Below the pieces are notes generated by a model. That model had not been told where the DNA came from. It ran no database searches and saw nothing but the letters and a program-made list of their open reading frames with translations. 64,000 bases of DNA, from contig VICG01000002.1 of assembly GCA_008692225.1 (NCBI GenBank), positions 2,649,501 to 2,713,500 of the forward strand, read 5' to 3'. The position numbers were made by a program, and so were the translations under genes. Numbering within the stretch: the first letter of the stretch is position 1; every line of letters begins with the position of its first letter. Shown in pieces: positions 43,659 to 56,162 of the stretch. The DNA is from Monilinia fructicola. Its lineage: Eukaryota; Ascomycota; Leotiomycetes; Helotiales; Sclerotiniaceae.

Positions 43659-46600
43659 TATCAAATGCTAAATGGCATTCTGTACGAACTACTGTCAATA
43701 TTCACATCCACATATTTAGAACGGTAAGCAAAGATCATAACAAACAACCTAATTGGAAAGTATACCTCCAAATCAGTACAAGGCCGTGTAGCAGATAGAT
43801 TGAAATTTACATAAGTTCAAGCCACAACCTACCAAAACTATTAGCCACGACCAATTCAAGACGTTCTGGTAAAAGCACGAAATGAAAACCAAATCGTTTT
43901 TTGCCCCTTTTAGGGTTAGCTTTCTCGAACGGAGATGATCCGAGAGATTGGGCAATGGACATTGATGTTCGGCAGGGCTGCAGATCCTTGTCTAGACTCT
44001 AGCACAAGGTTTTGTTAGATTAGATTGTCAGAGATTACCCGATTTGTGCGTGGGGTCTAGTGGAGATCGTGTTTCGAGTTGAGTGTTGGTTCATCTGAGA
44101 TGGGTAAGTTGTGATGAATTGATCTCATCATTTAATATAAATTTTATTGCGTTTTTGTGAATAACTGCAGGTACGGCATAGAAAACGAAATTTGATTGAG
44201 CATGCGAAAGCGACAGTAGTACAGTACAGTACAGTCAGTACCTGGACTGATCCCGGGTAGGTTATTAGGGGATTCAATCATGAAATGAGATGATGCCATC
44301 ATGATGGTCTTTAAGGTTACTGTGCTGGAATCGATTACCCACGGTCTTGTAAATTGAGTATTGGGGTTACATTCATTCTTGTGCGGGATGATATCAAGAT
44401 TTGTCGGCCCTCGTATCACTCGAAAAATAAAAAACCTGCATACGCATCGGGACGAAAGATAAATCTTGGCACCCGAAAACCACCAGTCACAAGATTCCGT
44501 CGCGGATATTTGAGGTACAGGGCGGAAATTACAAGTATGTAACCCTATAATTCGACCGACATCTGCACCGAATTTCTCAAGAAAACGTATCTCATCATGA
44601 TAGTAGCATGTTGCGATTACTACCTTCAAGTTTTCTTGTAAGAATTGATCCGATAAGGTGTGCGTGTTACCATCCACTATCTACTCACTGCAAGTTCAAT
44701 CCCCGTCCAGATAAAATCACCCGATGGAAAGAATGACACGAATCCTTAAACTTCCTTCCGCATTGCATGTGCATTGTGCACAACTCGAAATCCATGCGTC
44801 GTCGTTCACAACGATAAGTCGAGACACCGTGGACCATGGATCAATGATCAACCTCCCAATTTTCGTGTTGCGTTGTCATTCTCAAGGAATAACAGATCGT
44901 GAGGAATCATTTCCAATTAAGCGAGCCCCTTTCACTTTCACTCTCACTTTTCTCACCCACCTATATCAAACACTTTTTGCGCTGCTAAAATGACTCCTTA
45001 AACATTCAATTTTTCACTTCAGATGTTCCACATGATGAACCGGATGTGCCCTAGGCTCCGGGTCTCGAACATTATCATCAGATTTTCAGATTGAAATCAT
45101 GATCTTGGCCTTCTGGAACCCAAACCTTCTATCTCAAACCTTCCTCTCCACTGACGCGCGCCTTGTACCATCAAGAGCCCAGATACCCATAAAATCCGCT
45201 GATCATGATCTCCACAAAATCAACACAGATAATCTCCCCATTTAAGCAAATGTCAAATATTCGGTCGACCCATATGAATTTAACGAGTAAGATTCATCAT
45301 TCGTAAAAACTTTTGATACAAAAAACTCGCTCCAGTACGTAGTATCTTGAATATACTGAAAGATCAAAACTTGGTTTGTGCAAAGGAACATAACCATTTA
45401 GATGAAGCCATTCTTAATTAATCTGAATAGCCTGGTTGTTTAATATTTGTTTTAGGCGCGGAGGGAGTACAAATGTCTCGAAACGACTCAAGCCGCAATA
45501 CGCTAACATTATATGGCCCCTTTTAACGACTTTTGTAGACATTCCGGTCGGGAATCTTCAAACTGGTTGGGCGGAACCCTCACGAGAAAGGTGTGTAACT
45601 GGCCCTTCTCACTTATCTTAGCGTCCTGATTTTTACACTTTCTCCCGGCACGAGTAATCGTATCAACCTTATCCACGTATACAGTATACAGATAGATGAA
45701 TTGACATCGAATAAGACTCATGGCTGATTAGCCCTCTTATGTCTCATACTCTCTCAATCGCATGTTTGTAGATCAGTGGGCCTAATTTAATGGAGAATCA
45801 GAGATGTAATACCGTTTCAAGCCTATGAATGTCGTAAGTACCGAGACAAATACTCCACAAGTAGGCAACAGTGGGTCAACGAACACGAAATGACTGTTCT
45901 AGATTTGGGACCCCTATTTTTGGGGTTCTGGAATCTGGAGGAGGAGAAGCGTACGATTGGACAATGTGAGATGAGAACAGAATCTCGATAAATGTTCTCT
46001 AGAAAGATTGCTGACGATCGTCGTTGTGGAGAATGGATCAAATGCAATGCATACGATATGATTTGATATGGTGACCCCACCTTCAATATCCTTCAATCTT
46101 GATTTACAATGGAGGGAATATATCTGAGTAGTCTCTGAACATCATTCCGGATTTGTACATTTAAGCAAGCACTGAAGAACTCAAATCAACTTTGCTGTAT
46201 GGTTAGCAATGCTCGTTGTTAGCTGTGCAGTAAGCATTTCATTATAAGATCGCACTAGTGGGCCGCTCTTGTTTCGGGTGGGGATAGGAATTCCAATTCC
46301 GATTTGATCCTGAAGTCGTTTTTGTGGCACAAGCTCGAAGATGGAAAGAACAATACATAGTTTGATATTGATTTCTGGAGTATGAAAGCCATATCAGCCA
46401 TCAACCATGGACTTGGGAAACCTCACGCTTTAAAGTTTAAGCGGGATTTGAAATCCTGGAGAACCTTCCCTCCCAGCTCCAAATTGACTCCAATTCATCC
46501 CGCCTTGGCTCTTCAGAATCAGATGAAAACCTAATTCCACAAACCCCAGTTCAAGCTTCAACCATCAAAATAGCAAGGCATTGCCCTGGTGGAGAATCAT

Positions 46601-47881
46601 GCTTTCTGGGCTATTGCTAATTTTTGAGGAGTCTTTCGTAACATACACTGCGCCAAGAAACCACAAAACTTTCAAGTTGAAATGATCGTGCACGATTGAA
46701 AATCTGTCTTCTCGTGATGGTGAGTGTGTTTACGAGTATATAAAAATATATTATGTTGTAGCAAAGCATAATACGTGGAGATAGTACCAGATTTGAGCCC
46801 TATGTTACTCTTAGATCCGTAGTTTGGGTGATATCATGCCAGGTTAGATGCCTCAAGGAATTTACTTGAATACACATTACGAAGCATTTAATGTTGATAG
46901 TCCTGCTGCAAAGACATTAGTAGTTGAAAAAGAAAGGCGGTGACTCTCTTAGCTAGTCAGGCGCCTGCGAGGTGTTTTTGAGATTATCACTGGAAGAAGC
47001 AGGGCCTATGTCCATGATTCATTTGATTGAATAGGCAAATGACATTTGGGACAAGGTAAATATGTGTTTAGAAGGAGTAGTTCTCTGAGATACGCACGTA
47101 AAGAAATACGGATGGCACTCCGTGGCTGAAGTTCCTATAGAAATGGAAAATCAGCTTATGATATGAATTATACGCTTTACGTCGCTGGAAAGTATACTCT
47201 CGTACTTGCCACAAAACTGCTGAGTGCTAGACCACTTGAGTCTCGTCAACTACATTGAAAACGGGACGAGTAATGCGTTTTCAAAGCTTGGGCTAAGGTC
47301 TTCTCCGAGAAACGTATTAGAAAAATGTGTAGAGGCGGCGGCTAGTTGCTGAAGCAATTATATATGTCGCCATACGATATGTTGATACCTGAATACTTGA
47401 ATAAACCCAGGCTTCAATGTTACGTTACTATAAGGCAAGCTCTCGTAATTCATTTGTAATAGCCTATTTCCTGACTCTGAGGTGATACAACCTGCTGCGC
47501 GCGCTTATATATCTTGACTAAACAGCCACAGGGTTGGCGAGAATTCTTCGCGTATAAGCGCCAAGACCACATCGATGAGACGCTTAATGGCATGTTACTC
47601 GATGTATGATAGATTTTTTTCGATGAAGCAATAATTATATAGTTTCACAAGTACCCGGACTGAGCGATATCACTCTATCCAAATATCCAGAGAAGCTTTG
47701 CCATCAATCTGACCTAAGAGTTTCTTTGCCATCTGCGAAGAATATTTTGATTTAGCTTGGTTGACAATGGAATTCTTCAGCTGGGCGGATATAGGAGAAG
47801 AGCAAGAAAGGGGCTGAATCTTTTTGTCAGATTCGGAGGCAAAGTAAGATATGGATAGAGAGAATTGAATCTCAATGTGTG

Positions 47882-47890
47882 TATATATAA
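47882..47890 (+). promoter_or_regulatory. Possible TATA box of the SGNH hydrolase gene
   Basis: TATATATAA lies 128 bp upstream of the chosen ATG (48018). Position and sequence fit a TATA element, but no transcript data support it. Confidence 0.35.
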
Positions 47891-48017
47891 AGCGAGCTGG
47901 CACCGTTCCAGAGCTACTCATTGTCTTTGAATACTGTTATTCATAAGTACTTTACGCTTTCTTTCCTCGCCCGTTGCCGATTTTATCTTGCCATATAGTC
48001 TATTCCCTTTTTCGAAA

Positions 48018-49811
48018 ATGCTGCCGACTACCACGTACTCCATTATACTACTTCTCAATTATGCTGCCATAGGCCTTTCCAGTCCAACGACTGCTCGCAA
48101 AGTACAAGGCAACACATGGCCATCTACTTATGCTGCTCTTGGGGACAGTTATGCGTCTGGAGTATGTAAATATTTCATCCCGCTCTCATAACATCGCTTG
48201 CTAATTTTCTTAAAGCATGGAGCTGGGCATTACTTTCTACCAAACACGCCGTCTGGTGACAACAAAAAATGTTTTAGATTCGATGGTTCCTATCCTGTGC
48301 AACTTGCCCATAGATTAGATACTTTTGGGGACATATGGCACCAAGATGACCAATTCAAATTCGTCGCTTGCTCGGGGAATGTACTAAAGGATGTTCCCAA
48401 CCAAATATCGAAGTTGAACGGGCAAAGATTCGAACTGGTGACGCTTTCAATTAGTGGTAACGACTTCATGTTTGGAAACGTTGTGGAGAATTGCGTCTAT
48501 AACTACAACGTTTTCAACCGAAACGCAAAATGCAGTGAAGCCAGAGATAAATCCAGTGATTTGATCGACGGGAACGCTATCTGGGATAACTACAAAAAAG
48601 TTGTTAGGCGGATAATGGACAATGTGGTGGATCCAAGCCACGGAATACTCGTCATTACAGGCTACCCGGAGTTCTTTGCAAGAATTGGGAATGGACCTGA
48701 CCATTGTGTCGACAAGCATTTTCCCATCCCAGGTTCTGGTGGTGTTCTCAATGGCAACAACCTGTATCCTCAGGTACGAAACGATTTGAATTCGTTAGTC
48801 AGTACAGTCAATTATCATATTCAAAGAGATATCGTCTTTGATCTCAGTTCAGAATATGGGGGGCGTATCCAGTACATTGATATCGATAGTGGGTACTGGC
48901 GCCATCGATTCTGTGAACCAGACAAAAAAGATTATATCGGAGCGAATGATCCTGATACGTTCTTTATTTCTCTCGGGTCTGACCTCCAAGAAAATGATCT
49001 CATGGGGACGATTCGAACAAATGTGTCATTATCGGCATTTGTAAAAGATAATAGTACCGCCTTCAATCCCGCGTTCAATAACACCGATCTTCAAACCGCC
49101 GAAATGTTTCTTCCAAACGCTATTCATAGAAGCTCCGTATTTCATCCTAAACGAGATGGGCATATGATGACTATGGAAAGCATCAAAAGAACTGTGTATG
49201 GCTGGAGGTATGCCCACCAGCTCGGAGGCACAGGCCCAACTATGGAATGCTTTTCCACAAAAATCAAGCCTCCGAATACGGTTTTTCCCAACGATTCCGA
49301 GGCCGCGGTATCACCTGTCATGATTCTTGACTTGATCAGAAAAAGTGAGTATATAATCCAACCGCCTTGCTATGTGCTAACGATTCCACAGCTCTCTGCG
49401 ACAATAGATGCGAGGTTCCCGTAATGCCCTCAGGAAGAAAGATAAAACCCCAAGCAGTTAATGTTAGAAAGGGTACTAGAGGATTATGTGAGATCTCCGT
49501 TGCCTTAGAAGGAGGCTCTGAGGCATACGGGCTCAGAGATCAAGTTCAGGGCGGTGATCCTACGCTTGGGTCCCGGGGATGTCCTATTATTCTTCAAAAT
49601 CGTAAGTTATCTCCTTTTCTTGACGATTTCCTAGCTAATGGTTCAAGTTATGATTCATTGTGTAAATGGTGGTGCCAATGAAGGTTGGATATATGGTTCA
49701 GGAGAAAATGGATTCTATCAGATGGGATTTAGGGAGGTGAACCCAACCTCAGGTTGGCACCGTCACCCCCAAATAACGAGTTTTTTGAAAAAGGGAGGGG
49801 CTAGAAGCTGA
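48018..49811 (+). CDS. Secreted SGNH/GDSL-family hydrolase
   Basis: A predicted extracellular lipase/esterase-type serine hydrolase. Four exons (48018-48161, 48216-49344, 49392-49601, 49648-49811) sum to 548 residues with all phases matching. A signal peptide is evident (MLPTTTYSIILLLNYAAIG, cleavage near LSS-PT). Block I is ALGDSYASG with the nucleophile Ser at residue 44, and exon 1 ends directly after it. The glycine and Asn oxyanion blocks are plausibly SGND (LVTLSISGNDFMFGNVV). The catalytic His is probably in FHPKRDGH at about residue 358. Exons 3-4 encode a Cys-containing tail (LCDNRCEVP, LCEISVALEG, CVNGGANEGW, GENGFYQMGF) resembling C-terminal modules of other fungal SGNH proteins. 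The last intron (46 nt, GTAAGT...CAAG) is less certain; without it the protein would stop at 49681. The substrate is unknown. Confidence 0.82.
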
Positions 49812-51188
49812 AGGGGAAACTGATTGCGTGAATACATATGTGAATAGAAGGAATCAAGAATGACATGGCGCCTAGTGGCGCCCTGAATTCATCTACGTTG
49901 CTTTGATAGTCTACAGGGTTTCTGGGCATCTATAGATATGCACCGTCTCTTCGGAATCTATCTTGTATCGCAATTGTCTATTTGGATTTCCTAATTTCCT
50001 GTTTTTTAGTTACTTTTCAACTAATTCAACTGATTAATTATTCCCATCAATACGTACCCTCCCTAATCAGAATGTTCACCTAATCTAAATAGCTTGCTAG
50101 CAGCCTTGAATCGCGAGAATAGTACTACCAGGATCTTTTATTGAATCACTTTCCCATGATTCCATACTTTTGAGGGGGTAATTCTGCCAATGAGGCAAGG
50201 ATTTCACCAGAGCATTTCCCGTTTCGCATCGCTTAGATGCTGTATATGGTTGCCTAGACCCTTCTATAGACGAGCTGAGTGGCTAACAGTAAGTCACAGA
50301 ACTGGCCGTATCGAAAGTAACCAATATCTACATGGAAAATTGGCTTTCATGCACATCTATTATGTGGATTTTCTGACTTCTGGATGATTTTTAATCCTGC
50401 GTTTCTATCCACAGACATATGACTTCAAGTCTATTTTAGACTGATAGGGCTAGATGATGCCATATCATTAGTTTGCTTGTAAGCTATGATAATTCAAAAG
50501 TCAGACAGTAGGAGAGCTTGCGAATCTGCAGTGACCCTATTCTTTGTAGTTGTGCTAAGCTCGATACGGGAGTATATGACCTTCTATGTTTTCATGATTG
50601 GTGCAATAATATGTCCGTCAAGTTGACGCTAGCTTTTATATGGAAAGTGGTTGCATGAGAATTAACCAGTGTTTGTAGTTCTCGCAGCAATAATGCAGGA
50701 AGCCACCTGCACCAAAACGGCGCTAACCCTACCACAGTCTTCTCCATCACCGCGCTGTGATTGCGCTTGAATCACTTGATTCGGTATTAGTTGAGCTCAA
50801 CATGATATTCCGGTGATTTTCAGAATTACTTTGAAGTACCTGTAAAAAGTAATCAATTATGTAACCAAGACCGTCAAGTTTTGAGAAGATTTTTTTGTCG
50901 AATAAAATATAAATTTAACATGTTCAGATTCTTCAAGTAGATTTAAAGCATATGATGCTGACAAGGGTAAGTGCTACACTATGATACCAGGGTCGTATTC
51001 AGATATAGCTTAGAGACATTATGATAAGTACTCGATCAGAATAGCATAGTATGGTGGGGTTCAAGGACAAAAGTTCTTTACTTAAAGAGCCTTGAGGGTT
51101 TTTGGATTAGATTTATTCAAGTATCATCCTAAACATCATCTGCTCTGCCTCTTTACTGTTACATCTTACGCAAGATAACGTTTCTACT
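49812..51188. other. Intergenic region
   Basis: About 1.4 kb between two plus-strand genes, holding the 3' end of the SGNH gene and the promoter of the LovD-like gene. No coding or repeat feature was recognised. Confidence 0.55.
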
Positions 51189-52597
51189 ATGCAGTCATTT
51201 GAGAACAAAATACAATCTGCTATTCAAGCAGGCAATATTCCTGGCGCTGTTACAGTTGCCAGTAACGGATCAGGTATCGTCTACCCAGGTCGTCTTGAAA
51301 CGAACATACTGTGAAGCATTCTTACATGATCATGGTAGGTTCATACTATTACAGCAAAGCCCATGGTCTGCACTCGCTCAAGTTTGGTGCTTCCGAGCCC
51401 TTGAAGACCGATGGAGTATTCTGGATTGCTTCTTGCACAAAGCTGTTGACCGCTATTTGTGCTTTGCAATGTGTTGAAAATCTTCAATTCACTCTCGACG
51501 AAGATGTTGCACGATTATTGCCCGAGCTCAAGGATCTGGAGATCCTTCAAGGCTTTGATCCTGAGAGTGGTGCACCAATACTAGTCAAAGCGACCGGATA
51601 TATTACTCTCCGGTATATCTTAAGCTTATATAGCCTGCCACCTTGAGCTGACATTTTGTTTGATAGCCAACTCCTCACTCATACATCTGGACTTGCATAT
51701 GAAAAGTTCACTCCCGAACTCAGAAAGTGGAGAGCCTCACGTGGTGAACCCACTAGCTTAACTGCTGGTACCATCGAATATCGCTATAAGATCCCTCTTA
51801 TGTTTGAGCCCGGCCAAGCGTTTCAATACTCCCGTTAGCTTCCTTCCAATATGGGTTGCACCATTTAAGATAGATTATTGGCTAATTCATTCCAGCGGGT
51901 CATGATTGGGCAGGTAAAATGATTGAACGAGCTAACAAAATGTCTCTCGAACAATATATGCAAAGAAACATCATGGCCCCCCTAAACATTGAAGATTTAA
52001 CCTTTCATATCGAAAAGAACCCCTCGATCCTCTCCCGCTATGTTGACATGGCCGTTCGAGAAGGCGGCGAAACTCCCTTTGGAACTGCTGCGAATCCGAA
52101 TGGTACACTCGTCTACTCTGAAGATAAAATCTGGACTCAGGATCAAACTGATGATTGTGGTGGTATTGGCGTTTATATAAGTATTCCTTCATACCAGAAA
52201 GTCGTCCACAGTATCACGATCTCTGATGGCAAGCTCTTGAGTGCAAAAATGAACGACGAGTTGTTCAGAGGGCAGCTGTCAGATACGCAACTCGCAATCG
52301 TGCGAGCATCGCTTCAGGTTGATGATCCGAGAGCCTTCTTTGCGCCAGGGCTTTCAAAGGACACAAAATTGGATCATGCATTGGGTGGTATGGTGGTTGA
52401 AGAGGACATAAGTGGGAGAAGAAGAAAAGGAACAATGTATTGGATTGGACTTCCAAATTTGTTTTGGTGGGCAGATAGGAAAGCTGGAGTTAGTGGGTTT
52501 TTATGGAAGTCAGTTGGTTCCAACTGCAGATAAGCATACCAGGGAAATTCTTGAGGAGTTTGAGAAGGCTGTTTATGACGAAGTTGGTAAAATGTAG
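51189..52597 (+). CDS. LovD/EstB-like serine acyltransferase or esterase (beta-lactamase fold), 3' frameshift
   Basis: A class C beta-lactamase-fold enzyme like fungal transesterases of polyketide pathways (LovD) or EstB-type esterases. Exons are 51189-51273, 51339-51612, 51667-51833 and 51896 onward. The N-terminus is MQSFENKIQSAIQAGNIPGA. The catalytic SxxK motif is SCTK at residues 60-63 (VFWIASCTKLLTAICAL). Other family blocks are RQLLTHTSGLAYE, formed exactly across intron 2, and FQYSPGHDWAG across intron 3, where the tyrosine is the probable catalytic base. After KAGVSG the annotated frame stops at 52533. Skipping one base in the T5 run at 52498-52502 restores FYGSQLVPTADKHTREILEE, the standard family ending, with a stop at 52597 and 408 residues, close to LovD's length. 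So one inserted T breaks the gene or the sequence is wrong. No signal peptide is seen; it is probably cytosolic. Confidence 0.85.
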
Positions 52598-54035
52598 AGA
52601 TGGTTATAGCTCAATTTTACCTTCTTAGCGCTCTTAGTTTTTATCTGTCTGTAGGAAGAGATTTCTTGAAGCTCATATGTCCAGAAAATGTTATTCCTTG
52701 AGTATGAATTAGTAGAGAATCTCTGAAGTGGTCAGGAGGCCGATCAATGACTTCACTTAGTGTTTGGAGCAGTAACCCTAGGAAAATACAGACACAAAGC
52801 CGACGAAGTTCATGCGCCTATGCACTTTTCTTTTCTCTTGCACGCGTATCATGAATGGCAAAAAAAACAGCACCTGTTCCTCTGTCTCATACTTTTGTTT
52901 TCCAGAAGTTTCACTGGCCGCGGAAACCTCAAAAGCCTGAAGATATTAGATACTTTCCTTTCCTTTCCATAGAATCGTCAAGAAGACAAATGTTACCCAC
53001 GAACAAATCATAGTACTTTCAATGCAATAGCCTCATATTCACCATCCATTGATCGATAATCTTACTCCCCGGCTCCTTGTTTGCCTTATGTTACCTTATG
53101 AAACTTCCTAGAGTAGAATCTCCATATTCTCTTCTCTCCTTTCAGTTTGACCATTCCATGCCTTCTATTCCGGCAGATCAAGCCTTTTCATCCTGAAACG
53201 TGTGGACTTTCTTCCAGTCTCAATTATTGCCAGTACTAGGCTTGCAAGATTTTGGCACGAAGCTACTCAGTACTACCACAGTAGGAGGAACCTCATACCT
53301 TCATAACTAACATTTGGTAATAGTCCTAGATCTCCGGCAGTATTGTAACATATCACGGAATCGAAAATCAGACTCCATGGAATATCAATACCTGCTAGCA
53401 CACACATTTAGCCACCTCAATCATATACTGTTAAGGCTGTGATCATACCCGGTGCTCCATGGGGCTAAAAGCTAGGTCGGTATACTTGGTGATTGGGACC
53501 TGAGCCTCTCTGAACTTGCATGTTCTAGTGAGAACAAGCGTTTGGCTATTCTTGCTCTTTTCATCAGCATAATGATTATACCAGATATATAGTTGCGCAA
53601 GCCTATACAAAAATGAGATTTTCTCGGCTAAAATAATGTCATCGGCGTCATCATCTTCGCACATGCTGTATCCTTGTGACCTCTAACTGAAGTTTCTTGT
53701 GAAGTCGGATTTGTCAACCATACAATGGCAAAGCATATACACTCTCTGCACTTGCAGGATGGATGCGATATATCAACAAAGATTTTGGAAATCGCCCAGA
53801 CATGCCGCCATCATCAGCATCTTCATTGTTATTGTCGTAGTACAAACTCGTATTCCTCGTCGCCCTCGTAGGATACTAATCTAGAACGAGCCTAGTAACC
53901 TCATAAATTGCCCCGCTTTTCCAAACGTTCAACGGACCAACAAACTTGCAAACTCCGAGTTTCGATCGTCGTATCTTTCGCTCAAATATTTCTCAAGACT
54001 TGACCATACAGTGTCTTTGATATAAATGAGTTGGG
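52598..54035. other. Intergenic region
   Basis: About 1.4 kb between the LovD-like gene and the Zn2Cys6 gene. Short open frames have no recognisable motif. It presumably carries the regulator gene's promoter. Confidence 0.55.
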
Positions 54036-54085
54036 ATGCCTCCAGAGGATATAAAGCTGCCACCACCCCGAAAGGTTTGCGATAA
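54026..54085 (+). promoter_or_regulatory. Upstream ORF overlapping the regulator start codon
   Basis: An ATG at 54026, ten bases before the chosen start and in another frame, opens a 19-codon ORF that ends with TAA at 54083-54085, inside exon 1 of the regulator. If the transcript starts upstream of it, scanning ribosomes would meet this ATG first, so it could lower translation of the regulator. Function is inferred from position only. Confidence 0.45.
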
Positions 54086-56162
54086 TTGTCGAAGGAGAAG
54101 TAAGTCTTCGCAAATACCCACATTTCTCGCTATATATAGTGAAGGAGTCCCCGAGTATTCCAAGGTTGACAATCAATTAAGGGATACGTTGTGATGGAAA
54201 TTTTCCATGCAAGCAATGCGGGAATACATCACTGACCTGCAAAAGAGAGCATGTACCAAAGAGGAGAGGGCCGAAAAAGGGGAGCGGCAGAGTGATCAAT
54301 GAGTTGAGAGCTCAAGATGGCGGGAGTAGTATCAAAGGCGGCTTCGCAGAATCCCATGGCTCAGGCTCAGGCTCAGGTGGGAGCAGTACCGGCCCATGCT
54401 CGTATGTAATGAAAATTTGCTCTACAACACCCCTTGCTGTTCTAGCCCAACTGCGAGCGCAGTTAATATCAAGATGCTATCTGATGATGAAGCGAAATAC
54501 CTTCTATTGTCACGTGAACTGTGTCCTCCGTAAAGACAGACACACTTGAACTGTACCATGCGAGAGATTGCCTGAATTCCTTTTCAGCACCTCAGCGGTA
54601 GTTGTCCACTACTAAAATACTATGTAGAGTCGATATCGATAGTTGGGTTTCAGACACCAACTTCGCCTCAGCACCAACATGTATGGGAAAACCAGCATGG
54701 CATCCGATCATGTCAGATATTCCGCCAGTCTTAAAGGAAGAATCAAACAGTATCTTCACGACGGACCAGCTCAGGCCCACAAGTGTTAGCTACATGTATC
54801 TAATCCCTACATGCCTTGAACTTTTTCTCAAAAATATTTATCCAATTATGCCTTTAGTCCATATGCCTACCCTACGAGCTTCAATTAATCGACCTTTGGA
54901 GATGCACGAGAAGAATCTTCTTTATTCTCTATGTGCTATCACCTCAACCCACATGTCGGGCAAAAGCATATCAGCTCCAGGGCCACCCCCTTCTTGGGAA
55001 GTAGCTGGACGGTTCTTTCTTGACGAATGTATCATGGTTCGACAGAATTATGACTTCGTGGAAGATAGATCACTTTCCGCTGTCATATCCTCCTATTTTG
55101 TATCCACTGCATTTTTTGAGCTCAATCAGTCTCGGAAATCTTGGTATTATTTGAGAGAGGCAATAACGATGGCCCAGGATATAGGGTTACACGAAGAAAG
55201 TAAATATACTGGTATTCATCCTGCCGAAGAACTATGTCGGAGAAGAACATTTTGGATTCTATATGTTACCGAAAGGTGAGTTCGCTCTTTCCTAGAACGT
55301 GAAAGTCTAATCATTTGGTAGGTCTTTTGCTATTCTACGCCACAAGCCTCTTACTTTCTCGAAGACGCCAGCTCTACCATCAACTGTACACGAATATGAA
55401 AGCCCAGAGATCCATGCTGGATTTATGCATTTGGTACACTCTTACCATCTGCTAGATTCTAACTTTGTTGATTCCTGGAACGAGGCATCTGATGCACCAG
55501 TATCAACACTTAGGTATACAGCGCTCCAACAACAATTAAATCTTCCTCATCCATCCCACTTGTCCCTTACTACCATACAGAAAGCTGATATTCTCGTTAC
55601 CCAACAATGGCTGCGTCTGATCGTTTGGCAATCTTCGATGCGTCAAGGCCTCCTTTCTTCTGTAGCAGCCGACGAAAGCATGACATTCCGATATCCCCTG
55701 AAAATTGCCCACTCTCTACTCAGCGTTGTATCCTCAATGCCCATCGCAAGTATAGAAGTTCACGGAATGGGAATTTTCGAGAAGATTTTCGAGATCGGGA
55801 ACTCGATGGTTGATGTTATACAAGCTCATGGATCACACATTCCCCATGAATTGTATGGCATCTTTCAAGATCCACTTGAGATGTTTGTGAAAACACTGAG
55901 TCGGACGCCAAATTCACAGAGACAGTATGCAAACCTTTTGATTTCAAAAGTGGCCGAAAACCCAGAAATTCAAAGGTTCTCTCATGTGCTGACGAACGGA
56001 TTATCCAATGGTGCTATTCCAAGTGCAAATGGACTGAATCCAAGTATGACACCGCAATTGGGCGAACGACAGTGGAGAGGAAGTATTGTCGGCGAGGTTG
56101 AAGATGGTGGAGATGTGGTTTGCAAGGCTCAAGAAGAAGGGGCATGGGAAGATAAGCGATAA
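54036..56162 (+). CDS. Zn2Cys6 (Gal4-type) transcription factor
   Basis: A fungal zinc-cluster activator of 618 residues in five exons: 54036-54099, 54182-54401, 54446-54529, 54628-55275 and 55322-56162. All phases match. The zinc cluster near residues 15-41 is built across intron 1: CDNCRRRRIRC, then DGNFPCKQCGNTSLTC, giving CX2CX6CX5CX2CX6C. A basic linker HVPKRRGPKKGSGRVINEL follows, like that of sugar-responsive (MAL/sucrose type) regulators. Intron 2 (44 nt) is very short, and intron 4's partner join at 54530-54627 is supported by an ACTACTAAAA branch site. The fungal-specific regulatory domain spans about 140-420 (LELFLKNIYPIMPLVH, SWYYLREAITMAQDIGLHEE, LCRRRTFWILYVTERSFAIL). It lies between the LovD-like and peroxidase genes, so it may regulate them; that is inference. 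Confidence 0.87.

Larger units (their letters stand above)
41847..48017. other. Long gene-free region
   Basis: About 6.2 kb of unique-looking sequence with one TTTC repeat. Its longest open frame (minus, 44144-44677) shows no domain or composition typical of a gene. No tRNA or rRNA was recognised. The region ends in the promoter of the SGNH hydrolase gene. Confidence 0.5.

Noticed and set aside
44144..44677. A 177-codon minus-strand open frame
   Set aside because: No signal peptide, domain or recognisable pattern, and no neighbouring exons. Length is compatible with chance in a 6-kb spacer.
44690..44710. A TTCAATCCCC string resembling a tRNA T-loop
   Set aside because: The flanking bases do not form a T-stem, and no acceptor or anticodon stem could be paired around it.
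51834..51895. An apparent premature stop (CGT TAG) in the LovD-like gene
   Set aside because: It lies in an intron with donor GTTAGC, branch site GCTAAT and acceptor CCAG. Splicing restores YSPGHDWAG in frame.
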